A DNA stretch of 26,076 bases, taken from Gammaproteobacteria bacterium (GTDB lineage Bacteria; Pseudomonadota; Gammaproteobacteria; Pseudomonadales; UBA5518). The translations under genes were made by a program, and so were the position numbers. Shown here in pieces: positions 9,689 to 16,590 of this stretch. The notes under the pieces are model-generated. The model saw only the letters and a program-made list of their open reading frames with translations. It did no database searches and was not told the DNA's origin. The stretch spans positions 1 to 26,076 of the forward strand of contig JADKDK010000003.1 in assembly GCA_016718385.1 (NCBI GenBank), in the 5' to 3' direction. Every line of letters begins with the position of its first letter. The first letter of the stretch is position 1.

Positions 9689-10128
9689 TCACCAGCTGCC
9701 GGTATTGGGCATGGAAAGCCACGGCTCCTGTGGCGGGAGGGCCGTGCCGCGCTGCAGGAACTCGATCGATATCCCGTCGGGCGAACGCACGAAGGCCATG
9801 CGGCCATCGCGGGGCGGACGGTTGATCGTGACACCGGCGTCAGCGAGTCGCCGGCACAGCGCGTAGATGTCCTCGACCTCGTAGGCGAGGTGGGCCGAAA
9901 TTGCGCCCGCCCGTGTAAACCTCCGGATCCCAGTTCCACGTCAGTTCCAGCTGCGGGGCGCTGAGTTGCTCGGCGACGTCCGCGTCCTGCGGGGCCGCGA
10001 GGTAGACGAGGGTAAAGCGGCCGGCTTCGTTGTCGTAGCGTCGCTGCTGCAACAGTCCCAGCTTGCGGCAGTAGAAATCCAGCGCGTCATCCAGGTTGGC
10101 GACGCGGATCATCGTGCAGGTATCTCAT
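9689..10128 (-). CDS. gloA: Glyoxalase I (lactoylglutathione lyase), frame broken
   Basis: Converts the methylglyoxal-glutathione hemithioacetal to S-lactoylglutathione. Read as MRYLH, then IRVANLDDALDFYCRKLGL, LLQQRRYDNEAGRFTLVYL, APQLELTWNWDPEVYTGG, FGHLAYEVEDIYALCRRLAD, RPPRDGRMAFVRSPDG and ISIEFLQRG, ending PWLSMPNTGSW. The four metal ligands of bacterial GloA are present: His5, Glu in LELTWNW, His in FGHLAYEV and Glu in SIEFLQ. One indel lies just after the fifth codon (~10113) and one near 9900. ATG 10128 follows GGAG and restores His5, so I prefer it to the internal ATG 10112. ~146 aa. Confidence 0.85.
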
Positions 10129-10181
10129 GGGGTTCTCCGCCGATGTTCGGCTGAGTTTAACCCGCGCGGAGGCCGAGCGCT

Positions 10182-10209
10182 GCGTATCGCAACGGGCGTA
10201 TCGCAACGG
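10182..10209 (+). repeat. Two tandem copies of a 14-bp unit upstream of the P450 gene
   Basis: GCGTATCGCAACGG occurs twice head to tail (10182-10195 and 10196-10209). It lies between the divergent gloA and P450 genes, 116 bp before the P450 start. It could be a regulator half-site pair or a chance slippage duplication. Confidence 0.7.
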
Positions 10210-10256
10210 GCGCCGGCGGTTTGCCAATTGGTCATCTGCGAATCGTCGCCACGAGA

Positions 10257-10285
10257 TTGACAGTGCAGGGGCGGGGGGCCAGACT
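10257..10285 (+). promoter_or_regulatory. Possible sigma70-like promoter for the P450 gene
   Basis: A perfect TTGACA at 10257-10262 is followed 17 bases later by CAGACT (10280-10285), a weak -10. The spacing is right and it lies 40 bp before the P450 ATG, but the -10 match is poor. Confidence 0.3.
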
Positions 10286-10324
10286 GATTCGATACTACAA
10301 GGCATTAGTTTCGAGGTGTTCCAC

Positions 10325-11555
10325 ATGTCCAGGTGTCCCTTTGCCGACCTCAGCGATCCCGATCTCCATCGCGGCGGCGTGCCCGACGAGCTCTACCGCC
10401 AACTGCGCGAGGCGCGCGTGGTACGCCAGGATGCGCCGATGCGCGGAGGAGAGGGCTTCTGGGGCTTCTTCCTGCAGGAGGACGTCGACCGGATCTCGAA
10501 GAACCCGGCGCTGTTCTCCTCGGCGCTCAAGAGCGCCTTCCTCAACGACGTGCCCGAAGACCAGTTGCCGCTGATGCGCACGATGATCCTGAACATGGAT
10601 CCGCCCGAGCACGTCAAGTACCGGCGCATCGTGCGCAACGCGTTCACGCCGTCGAAGGTGGATTCCTACGCACCGCGCTTTCGCGAGGTGGTGCGCGAGG
10701 CGGTCGAGCGGATCGAGCCGCGCGGCGAATGCGAATTCGTGACCGACGTGGCCTGCGTGCTGCCGCTGATCACGATCTGCGAGATCCTCGGCGTGCCCAT
10801 CGAGGACCGCACGAAGTTCTTCGAGTGGACCAACACGATGCTCGGCGCTGACGATCCGGATCTCAACCTCAGCGAGCTCGACGGGCAGATGGCCGCCGCC
10901 GAGCTGCGTACATGTACGCCGACACGATCATGGCGCACCATCGCCACGACCCGCAGGACGACATCGTCGGCGCACTGCTGCGCGGCAGCGTCGGTGGCGA
11001 GAAGCTGAACGAGGACGAGTTCCGCAGCTTCAGCTGCTGCTGATCGTGGCCGGCAACGAGACCACGCGCACCATGACCAGCCAGGGCATGCGGTTGCTGA
11101 TGGAACACCCGGAGCAATACCGGATGATGGTCGAGGATCCCACGCTGATCCCGGACGCGGTCGAGGAGATCCTGCGCTTCAACCCCGCCGTGATCAATTT
11201 CCGGCGCACCGTCACGCAACCCACGGAAGTCGGCGGTCAGGCGCTCGCGGCGGGCGACAAGGTGGTGATGTTCTACCAAGCCGCCAGCCGCGACGAGGCG
11301 GTGTTCGAGAATCCCGACTGCTTCGACATCACGCGCCCGCGGCGCGAGGACGTGCGCAACAACCATCGCGCCTTCGGCATCGGGGAGCATTTCTGTCTCG
11401 GCAGCCACCTGGCACGGTTGCAGCTCAATATCGTGTTCGAGGAACTGACGAAGCGCATCCGCAATCCGCGCCTCGACGGCGAGATCAAGTGGCTGCGCTC
11501 GAACTTCATCCACGGCATCAAGGAGATGCCGATGAAGTTCGACGTGGCTGTCTAG
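10325..11555 (+). CDS. Cytochrome P450 (CYP125/142-like), frame broken
   Basis: Soluble bacterial P450 monooxygenase. ATG 10325: MSRCPFADLSDPDLHRGGVP. Then ILNMDPPEHVKYRRIVRNAF, VTDVACVLPLITICEILGVP. After shifts at ~10908 and ~11030: MYADTIMAHHRHDPQDDIVG, LLLIVAGNETTRTMTSQGM (I helix with the acidic-alcohol pair that activates oxygen), AVEEILRFNPAV (ExxR) and NNHRAFGIGEHFCLGSHLAR (heme loop, Cys thiolate). Ends VKFDVAV-type C-terminus KFDVAV at TAG 11553-11555; ~410 aa, normal. The HMDPPEH-like and GNETTR signatures are those of steroid/terpenoid side-chain hydroxylases such as CYP125, CYP142 and CYP108 types. Substrate is inferred only. Redox partners are not in the window. Confidence 0.88.
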
Positions 11556-11585
11556 GGCCGGGTGGTCGGCGGCTGCTTCACGTCA

Positions 11586-13531
11586 TCAGCGTTTGAGCTT
11601 GTAGGCCACCACCGAATCGCCCAGCGTGGTGCCGAACATGCTGTGGCCACCGGCGGCGATGACGACATACTGCTCGCCACCCGCTTCGTAAGTGACGGGT
11701 ATCGCGGTCCCGGCGGCGGGGAGGTCGGCACTCCAGAGCACCTCGCCCGTATCCAGGCTGAACGCACGGAGCTTGTCATCGAGCGTGAAGCCGATGAAAA
11801 CCAGGCCGCCCGCGGTGAGCAGCGGGCCTCCGGCACCAGGCGTGCCTGCCTCCCACGGAATGGGTACCGGCATCAGCTTCTCGATGCTGCCCAGCGGGAC
11901 GTCCCAGACTATTTCGCCCTTGGCCAGATCCACCGCCGTCAGCGCTGCCCAGGGAGGCTCGGAGCAGGGGGCGCCCAGGGGAGACAGAAGCGGCTCCACC
12001 TTGGGAACATAGGGAGCTCCCGCATTGGCGAAGGTCATGGCGGCGCCGGCTTCAATGGTCTGGGTCTCGTCGAGCCTGGCGTTCTCCCGGCGGATCAGCG
12101 TCACGACCACGGGTACGCGATTGGACGGAACCACCATGATGTGGCTCTGCGGGTCATAGGCGCCGCCACCCCAGTTGGGACCGCCGCCGACGGATGGCGA
12201 GAAGATCGTTCCCTTTTCGCTGGGAGGCGTGTAGATCGGTCCGTAGTTGAGCTCCTCGATCCTTTCGCGACACAGCCATCTGTCGACCGGCGTGAATCCC
12301 CACGCGTCCTCGGGAGAGAATCCCAGCGGTCCGAGCGCGGGCATGCCGACGGGAAACGGTTGGGTCGGCGACAGCACTTCGCCCCCGACCCTGACGTCCT
12401 GGGGCACGGGGCGCTCTTCGATCGGGACCAGCGGCGCGCCGGTAGCGCGGTCGAAGACGAAGATCAGCCCCATCTTGGTGTTCTGCACCAGCGCCGGAAC
12501 CATCGCGCCGTTGTGCGGAAAGTCGATCAGCATCGGCTGCGACGGCACGTCGAAATCGAACACGCTGTGGTGCACGACCGGAAGGCCACGCCACTTCGCC
12601 GGCTGCACCGCGCAGCGACGACCGAGGTCGTGTAATCGCTGTCGCCGGCACGGTCGCCGCCATAGAAATCGCCCGACGGGCTGGTGGTCGGGAGGTAGAC
12701 GAGATCGAGCTCCTGATCGACCGCCATCGACGACCAGACATTGCCGCCGCCGTAGCCTTCGCCCGTGCCCCTGGCCCAGCTCCCGGCGGCCGGATCGGCC
12801 GGACTGCGAGGCACCGGGTCGAACTCCCACAGCTGCTTGCCGGTGCGGGCATCGAAGGCCAGCACGCGGCCGCTGGGGGCATCCACGCGCTGGTTGTCGG
12901 CGACGGCCGAACCGACGACCAGCACATCGTTGACCACGGCCGGATGCGAGGTTGCCACCAGTTCGCCGGGGAACAGCTCCGGCTTGCTCGCGGGCATCCT
13001 CACGACGCCGTTGTCGCCGAAGCCTTCGCACGGCTTGCCGTTGTTTGCATCGATGGCCACCAGCCGGTAATCGGCGGTGCCGACGAAAATGCGCGATTTG
13101 CAGGCGGCGCCGTCAGCGGCCTCGCGATCGACCCAGTTCGACACACCGCGGCATTTGCGCATGCCGATCTTCTTGCCCTCCAGCGGATCCTGCGGGTCAA
13201 AGCTCCAACGCTCCTTGCCGGTCTGCGGATCCAGCGCAATCACCCGGCGCGTGGTGGAGCAAACCACCAGGTTGCCCTCGATCAGGCTCGGCTGGTCTTC
13301 AAAGGCGATCAGCAGGTTCTTCAGATCGGCGGGCGGGAGATCGCCGGTGTGATACTCCCAGGCCAGTTCGAGATTCGCCACGTTGTCCTTGTTGATCTGC
13401 GTCAGCGGCGAATATTTCGTACCGAGTTGGTGCCGATCCACCACCGACTCCGGCAGCGCCGGCAGCGCCTGCGCAGTCACCGTTGCCGCCAACAGCAGAC
13501 AGCCCTGCAGCAGTTTGCCGATTCCGGCACA
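11586..13531 (-). CDS. PQQ-dependent dehydrogenase (glucose/quinate-type beta-propeller), one frameshift
   Basis: Periplasmic quinoprotein that oxidises sugars, alcohols or polyols and passes electrons to the respiratory chain. An export signal is seen in LLQGCLLLAATVTAQA. Propeller blades follow with family motifs: GTKYSPLTQINKDNVANLEL, AWEYHTGDLP, RVIALDPQTGKERWSFDP, RIFVGTADYRLVAIDANNGK. A shift at ~12605 leads to VHHSVFDFDVPSQPMLIDFP, GLIFVFDRATGAPLVPIEER, GLVFIGFTLDDKLRAFSLD and the end GDSVVAYKLKR with stop 11586-11588. ~645 aa, no N-terminal membrane helices and no cytochrome c motif. The start codon is not resolved: the frame is open only to 13540 and has no ATG, so an indel at the 5' end is likely. 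The substrate cannot be read from sequence. Confidence 0.87.
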
Positions 13532-13693
13532 CGGGTTCGTCTATCGATCTCGAGCGGGCAATGCGCGGCGTCGTGGATAAGCCGGCATTGTGGTTTTCCG
13601 CCGGTAGAGCCGGCGTCAACTCCGGGGCGCGTCATTCATCTGCAGCCATTTTTTTCTCAGCGCGCCTCCCGGGAGAGGGGGAATCCCCACCGG

Positions 13694-14479
13694 CTACCAC
13701 CACTTTTTCTTGTAGCCGTTACCGGTGTCGTAAGTGCCGAACAGCCAGTCGTAGAACAGCGATATGGTGGCAAAGCTACCCGCCGTGAACCGTGCGTGGT
13801 GGACGTTGATTTTTTTTTATTTGGGCATGAACGACATGTACTTCAGGTACTTGAACGGGAAACGATCTTCCTCCATCAAATCGTGGTTGTGCAGGTTGAT
13901 CTCCGAGAACGCGACCCAGGTAATCACGATGGTCGCAACATGGAATCTGCCCATGAGCGCAGCCAGCACGGCAATGGTGGCGGCGTAGAGAGCCAGCCCC
14001 AGCACGGGCTCCAGCGGATGCAGATAGCTGGAATCGGCCCGGCAGGGATTGCGTTGTTGATGGTGCACGGCGTGGACCCAGATCAGCGGTCCGCCCAGGG
14101 GGCCGTCGTGGAACAGGAAGCGGTGCGTCAGGTAGTAGAAAAAGTCGTACACCATCAGGATGGCGAAGATATCCAGCAGCATCTTCCACCACGGCTGGGC
14201 TTCCAGGGTAAGACAAAAGGGCAGCACGAGCGCGAAGATCACCACATCGGTCAACAGGCCCCAGACGCGGACTCTCTTTTGAACACGCGGGTAGAAACTG
14301 CGGGTGTTTCTCTCTTCGCAAGCCTTCTTGTTTAGAGCCTGGGTTTGCCTTATCGCGGGGATCAGCAACAGCAGGCGCTTGCCAATGAAGACAACCGCCA
14401 TGATTCCCACGGCCGTATAGACGGACAGCAACCCCTGGTAGTGCTCCAGGATCGAGGAAAAGATGGATGTATCCACCAT
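13694..14479 (-). CDS. Sterol desaturase / fatty acid hydroxylase family membrane protein, in-frame stop
   Basis: Di-iron membrane hydroxylase family acting on sterols, fatty acids or carotenoids. ATG 14479: MVDTSIFSSILEHYQGLLSV, then membrane segments (YTAVGIMAVVFIGKRLLLL; WGLLTDVVIFALVLPFCL; ILMVYDFFYYL). His boxes: HRFLFH, HAVHH and NLHNHD. At FMPK the frame meets TAA (around 13823), directly followed by an A-run; the same frame continues as KINVHHARFTAGSFATISL, FYDWLFGTYDTGNGYKKKWW and stops at 13694-13696. The last His box and the LFGTY end are typical of the family, so the full ~260-aa protein is probably real, and the TAA sits in a nine-base A homopolymer where a miscall is likely. Alternatively the gene is truncated after the second His box. 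Confidence 0.8.
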
Positions 14480-14599
14480 GGCTTGGCCTTTTTGTGCTGA
14501 TTGACTGCGGCGTTGATCCACGAACCCGGCGGCGTATCGAGTGCTGAAATTCGGTCACAAAACCATGCATTGCTCCTCGGACCGGAAATTGCTGCCCGC

Positions 14600-14616
14600 C
14601 GAGAACACTGTTCTCG
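14600..14616. promoter_or_regulatory. Perfect 17-bp palindrome, candidate operator
   Basis: CGAGAAC-ACT-GTTCTCG, seven-base perfect arms around three bases, 121 bp before the hydroxylase start (14479, minus). Size and symmetry fit a dimeric TetR/GntR-type operator. No cognate regulator is visible in the window. Confidence 0.5.
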
Positions 14617-14678
14617 ACTAGTTAATTCGTTGCAACCTCACATGTCAAGCGAGTCAGCGGTACGGACGTGACTGAGCA

Positions 14679-14692
14679 TTGACATATATCAA
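14679..14692. promoter_or_regulatory. FNR/Anr-like box
   Basis: TTGAC-ATAT-ATCAA differs at one of ten defined positions from the FNR/Anr consensus TTGAT-N4-ATCAA. It is 187 bp before the hydroxylase start and 78 bp left of the dif-type site. Which gene it would control is unclear. Confidence 0.4.
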
Positions 14693-14769
14693 CGGGAGCA
14701 GGCGTCCGGTTAAACCCGCAGGAACGGAGAAGCAGCAGTGCCGGAGCGACCCCACCGTGCACATCATTG

Positions 14770-14797
14770 AGTGCGCATAATGTATAGAGGGCATAGA
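14770..14797 (+). other. Left dif-type site (XerC arm and centre only)
   Basis: AGTGCGCATAA (XerC arm, 14770-14780) and TGTATA (centre, 14781-14786) are identical to the right site at 20475, and 18 bases (14769-14786) match between the two sites. The following 11 bases, GAGGGCATAGA, do not resemble a XerD arm. This half-degenerate pattern is known for junctions of Xer-exploiting integrated elements, where the element's own XerD arm is divergent. Confidence 0.8.
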
Positions 14798-14828
14798 GCG
14801 TAGCAACGCGCAGCATTTTGAATGCATG

Positions 14829-15150
14829 TCATATTTCGTCGGCTGCGGCTTTCAGGAAGTCAGCCAATTTTTCTGCGTCTTGTTTGGATAGTTCGATTGG
14901 GATCAACTTGCCGCTACCGAAAGAGCCTTGGCGGTACTCGATAACTACATGCGGACTGTTTTTCTTGATGACCCGATGGACTTTAAAACGGTGTGTGACC
15001 ATGCCTGTTTTGGAGGAATAAAAATCTCCATATGTTTTTCTATGCTCCCGCCGAGTATGGCGCCTATAAGGCCGCGCTTAAAAATCATCCTCGCTGCGGC
15101 GATAAGAAGCAGCGAAACGACGATCGCAAAAACAGTTCCATCGGATTCAC
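14829..15150 (-). CDS. Small membrane protein of unknown function, frame broken
   Basis: Minus strand, in the AT-rich left end of the element. GTG 15150 or ATG 15141 follows AAGGAAA. VNPMELFL shifts (near 15120) into AIVVSLLLIAAARMIFKRG, a single membrane helix with a positive flank, then LIGAILGGSIEKHMEIFIPP. A second shift near 15010 gives THRFKVHRVIKKNSPHVVIE, YRQGSFGSGKLIPIELSKQD and AEKLADFLKAAADEI, stopping at 14829-14831. ~105 aa. The soluble tail looks like a folded alpha/beta unit. No family recognised. Base composition differs sharply from host genes. Confidence 0.5.
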
Positions 15151-15188
15151 GGTTTGATTTTCCTTCTTGACTAAAGGCGCATATCTGG

Positions 15189-15211
15189 AAGTTTTGCCCG
15201 CGCAGCGGGCA
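15189..15211. repeat. Short perfect hairpin
   Basis: TTGCCCGC-GCA-GCGGGCAA within these bases has an eight-pair perfect stem with a three-base loop. No T-run follows on either strand in the right sense, so it is not a typical terminator. Confidence 0.5.
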
Positions 15212-15362
15212 ATTAGGCGGCGCGCCGACACGGAGGAAGTGCGCCGACCGGCCGCCGCCGGAAGCGAGCCGCAGGCCGAGACCCGGCCCCGACAACGTCG
15301 GGCAGGGGCGTCGAGGCTGTCGGCTACTGTCCCCGCTGATCGAGCCACCATCGCCGCCTAAT
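15212..15362. repeat. 151-bp GC-rich block bounded by 11-bp inverted repeats
   Basis: ATTAGGCGGCG (15212-15222) and CGCCGCCTAAT (15352-15362) are perfect inverted repeats around a very GC-rich block with no gene, in otherwise AT-rich surroundings. The orientation is opposite to that of an integron attC site. It may be a small non-autonomous repeat or a structured replication site. The rest of the gap to 15457 holds a weak hairpin (GGCGGT at 15394, ACCGCC at 15409) and nothing else I can name. Confidence 0.45.
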
Positions 15363-15457
15363 CAACCGATTGCAGTTCCTTGCCGCTGGCAGTGGCGGTT
15401 CTTGTAACACCGCCCCTCTGCCTCATGGGTGAGACTCTCCGAAGCATCGGGACCGGA

Positions 15458-15850
15458 TCAGGGCGCCGGCTTCGACTTGCGCTGGAGCAGCCCCGGCAGG
15501 GGAATGACCACCTGGTCGCCCAGCACCTTCTGCAGTCCGTAGGCGGTGCAGTACGTCTCGACCAGGTGCAGGATGATCTCTTGGCGCTCTTCCGGGAGTT
15601 CCTCGGCCCGTTTGAAGGCTCCCTGCAAGCGGCCGCTGGGGCCGACCCGCTCGCCGTCGGTCAGCAAATCGTCAGCAGAGCAGCCCAGCGCGTTCATGAG
15701 CTTGTAGATGGTCGAGAGCTTCGGGTCGGTGTCGTCGTCCCGCTCGAGTTTGGAGATATGCCCGACCTTGACCCCTGACGCATCCGATAGCTGACCTTGA
15801 GTCCATGACTTCAGCCTGCGGAGTCGCATTAAGTTAGTTCCCAGAGACAT
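15458..15850 (-). CDS. XRE/Cro-type helix-turn-helix repressor, intact
   Basis: 130 residues, no indels. MSLGTNLMRLRRLKSWTQGQ then LSDASGVKVGHISKLERDDD and KLSTIYKLMNALGCSADDLL form a standard five-helix HTH domain (residues ~5-62). A helical C-terminal part (FKRAEELPEERQEIILHLVE) ends in KSKPAP. It is transcribed away from the replication gene, with nested inverted repeats between them. In CTXphi/RS1 the equivalent place is held by RstR, the phage repressor, so by position it is probably the immunity repressor of this element. That role is inferred. Confidence 0.85.
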   Translation of the reverse strand: MSLGTNLMRLRRLKSWTQGQLSDASGVKVGHISKLERDDDTDPKLSTIYKLMNALGCSADDLLTDGERVGPSGRLQGAFKRAEELPEERQEIILHLVETYCTAYGLQKVLGDQVVIPLPGLLQRKSKPAP

Positions 15851-15895
15851 AATGACCCCCGATTTAACCCTGTGGAGCGGATCATAGCCCTGCAA

Positions 15896-15957
15896 AATGA
15901 CCCTGCGGCATTGACTATTCCTGTAGGGGGCAGATAAATTGCCCCTACAGGGTCATT
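15896..15957. promoter_or_regulatory. Nested inverted repeats between repressor and initiator; candidate operators or origin
   Basis: Outer pair AATGACCCTG (15896-15905) and CAGGGTCATT (15948-15957), perfect. Inner pair CCTGTAGGGGG (15920-15930) and GCCCCTACAGG (15941-15951), one base off. A third AATGACCC lies at 15851 by the repressor start. The set surrounds the likely initiator promoter, as expected for repressor operators. It could also be a single-strand origin hairpin. Confidence 0.6.
15911..15939 (+). promoter_or_regulatory. Probable promoter of the replication gene
   Basis: TTGACT (15911-15916), 17-base spacer, ATAAAT (15934-15939). The spacer is the left arm of the inner inverted repeat, so a bound repressor would cover the promoter. 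It lies ~110 bp before GTG 16051. Confidence 0.45.
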
Positions 15958-16050
15958 GACAAGGGTTTTGGCATCGGTGGATTCGGGAGGCGGAAAGTCT
16001 AGTAATACCCGCCTTTGGTCTCATTTTGAGACTGGGCGAGGGGGGCTGGC

Positions 16051-16309
16051 GTGATCGATTGGGTCGCGGCAAAGCTCCCTTGCGGGCATGCGCCGCTGAA
16101 CGCGGGCCATGTGGTCAAGCTCGATCCAGACGGCCAAATTGAGTGGCAGACCAGTTGCCGCGTTCAGGTCGAAGGCACCCATGAGCAGGGCATCTCGGTG
16201 CGCAGCGTGGGCGGGGACGGGCAGGGCATGGCCACCCATCTGTCCCTGTCCGGCAACCCGTCGAAGTTCCTGCAGGGCCACAATATCTTCGGCAGCGATG
16301 ACCTGATGG
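16051..16309 (+). pseudogene. Filamentous-phage-type replication initiator (gene II/X family), N-terminal part, cut by IS66
   Basis: Rolling-circle initiators of this family nick the phage double-stranded origin. GTG 16051 follows GAGGGGG. MIDWVAAKLPCGHAPLNAGH, GQIEWQTSCRVQVEGTHEQG, ISVRSVGGDGQG and GNPSKFLQGHNIFGSDDLM are the conserved opening of phage/plasmid replication proteins of the gene II/X family. After codon 86 the frame runs into the IS66 end. Dropping the IS and one 8-bp repeat joins DDLM exactly in frame to ALVYDAF at 18999. The rest is at 18999-19785. Confidence 0.82.
16302..16309. repeat. IS66 target-site duplication, left copy
   Basis: CCTGATGG, identical to 18991-18998. Eight bases is the usual IS66-family duplication length. 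Confidence 0.92.
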
Positions 16310-16343
16310 GTAAGCGTCCGGTGAGCACCGGGTTGTCGGCGGC

Positions 16344-16590
16344 TTATCCGTTGATCTCGTCGGTGTAGATTTGCTCGTCATACGCCTTTGCGACAGCGGC
16401 TTCCAGCCGCCCGAGCAATTCGGTCAGCGCCTCCTCCTCGACGGCGCACCAGGGCAGCAAGCATGTTGTGCTGGTCGCTGGCGATGGCGGCGCACGGTAT
16501 CGGTGATACGTAACCGACGACGAAGGATCCGTGATCGTCGATGAGCGCCTGCAGGTTTGGCCGGGGCAGCGCAGCAGGTTTCTTGCGCGC
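16344..16590 (-). CDS. IS66-associated short accessory protein, frame broken
   Basis: Read as LPRPNLQALIDDHGSFVVGY, VSPIPCAAIASDQHNMLAAL, VRR, then after one shift (near 16430) EEEALTELLGRLEAAVAKAY and DEQIYTDEING, stopping at 16344-16346. Short proteins with the GHFLVGYV...SDxHNMLA...FTDEIN pattern are commonly found next to IS66 transposases; their role is unknown. No start codon is visible in frame, so the start may be hidden by an indel at the tnpC end, or this could be a tail fused to tnpC. Confidence 0.6.

Larger units (their letters stand above)
14480..14769. other. 290-bp gene-free stretch left of the dif-type site
   Basis: No credible gene. It holds the probable promoter region of the minus-strand hydroxylase gene, a 17-bp palindrome (14600-14616) and an FNR-like box (14679-14692). 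The open frame across 14622-14816 on the minus strand runs through the dif-type site and has no family or ribosome-site support. Confidence 0.6.

Noticed and set aside
12944..14335. 463-residue plus-strand frame opposite the PQQ dehydrogenase and hydroxylase genes
   Set aside because: Antisense shadow: the minus-strand reading contains clear propeller and His-box motifs, while this one has none.
14622..14816. Open frame on the minus strand across the left dif-type site
   Set aside because: No ribosome site, no family resemblance, and it runs through the recombination site; likely chance.
15212..15362. Possible integron attC site
   Set aside because: The core-like ends face the wrong way (ATTAGGC...GCCTAAT rather than RYYYAAC...GTTRRRY) and no integrase or cassette genes are present.
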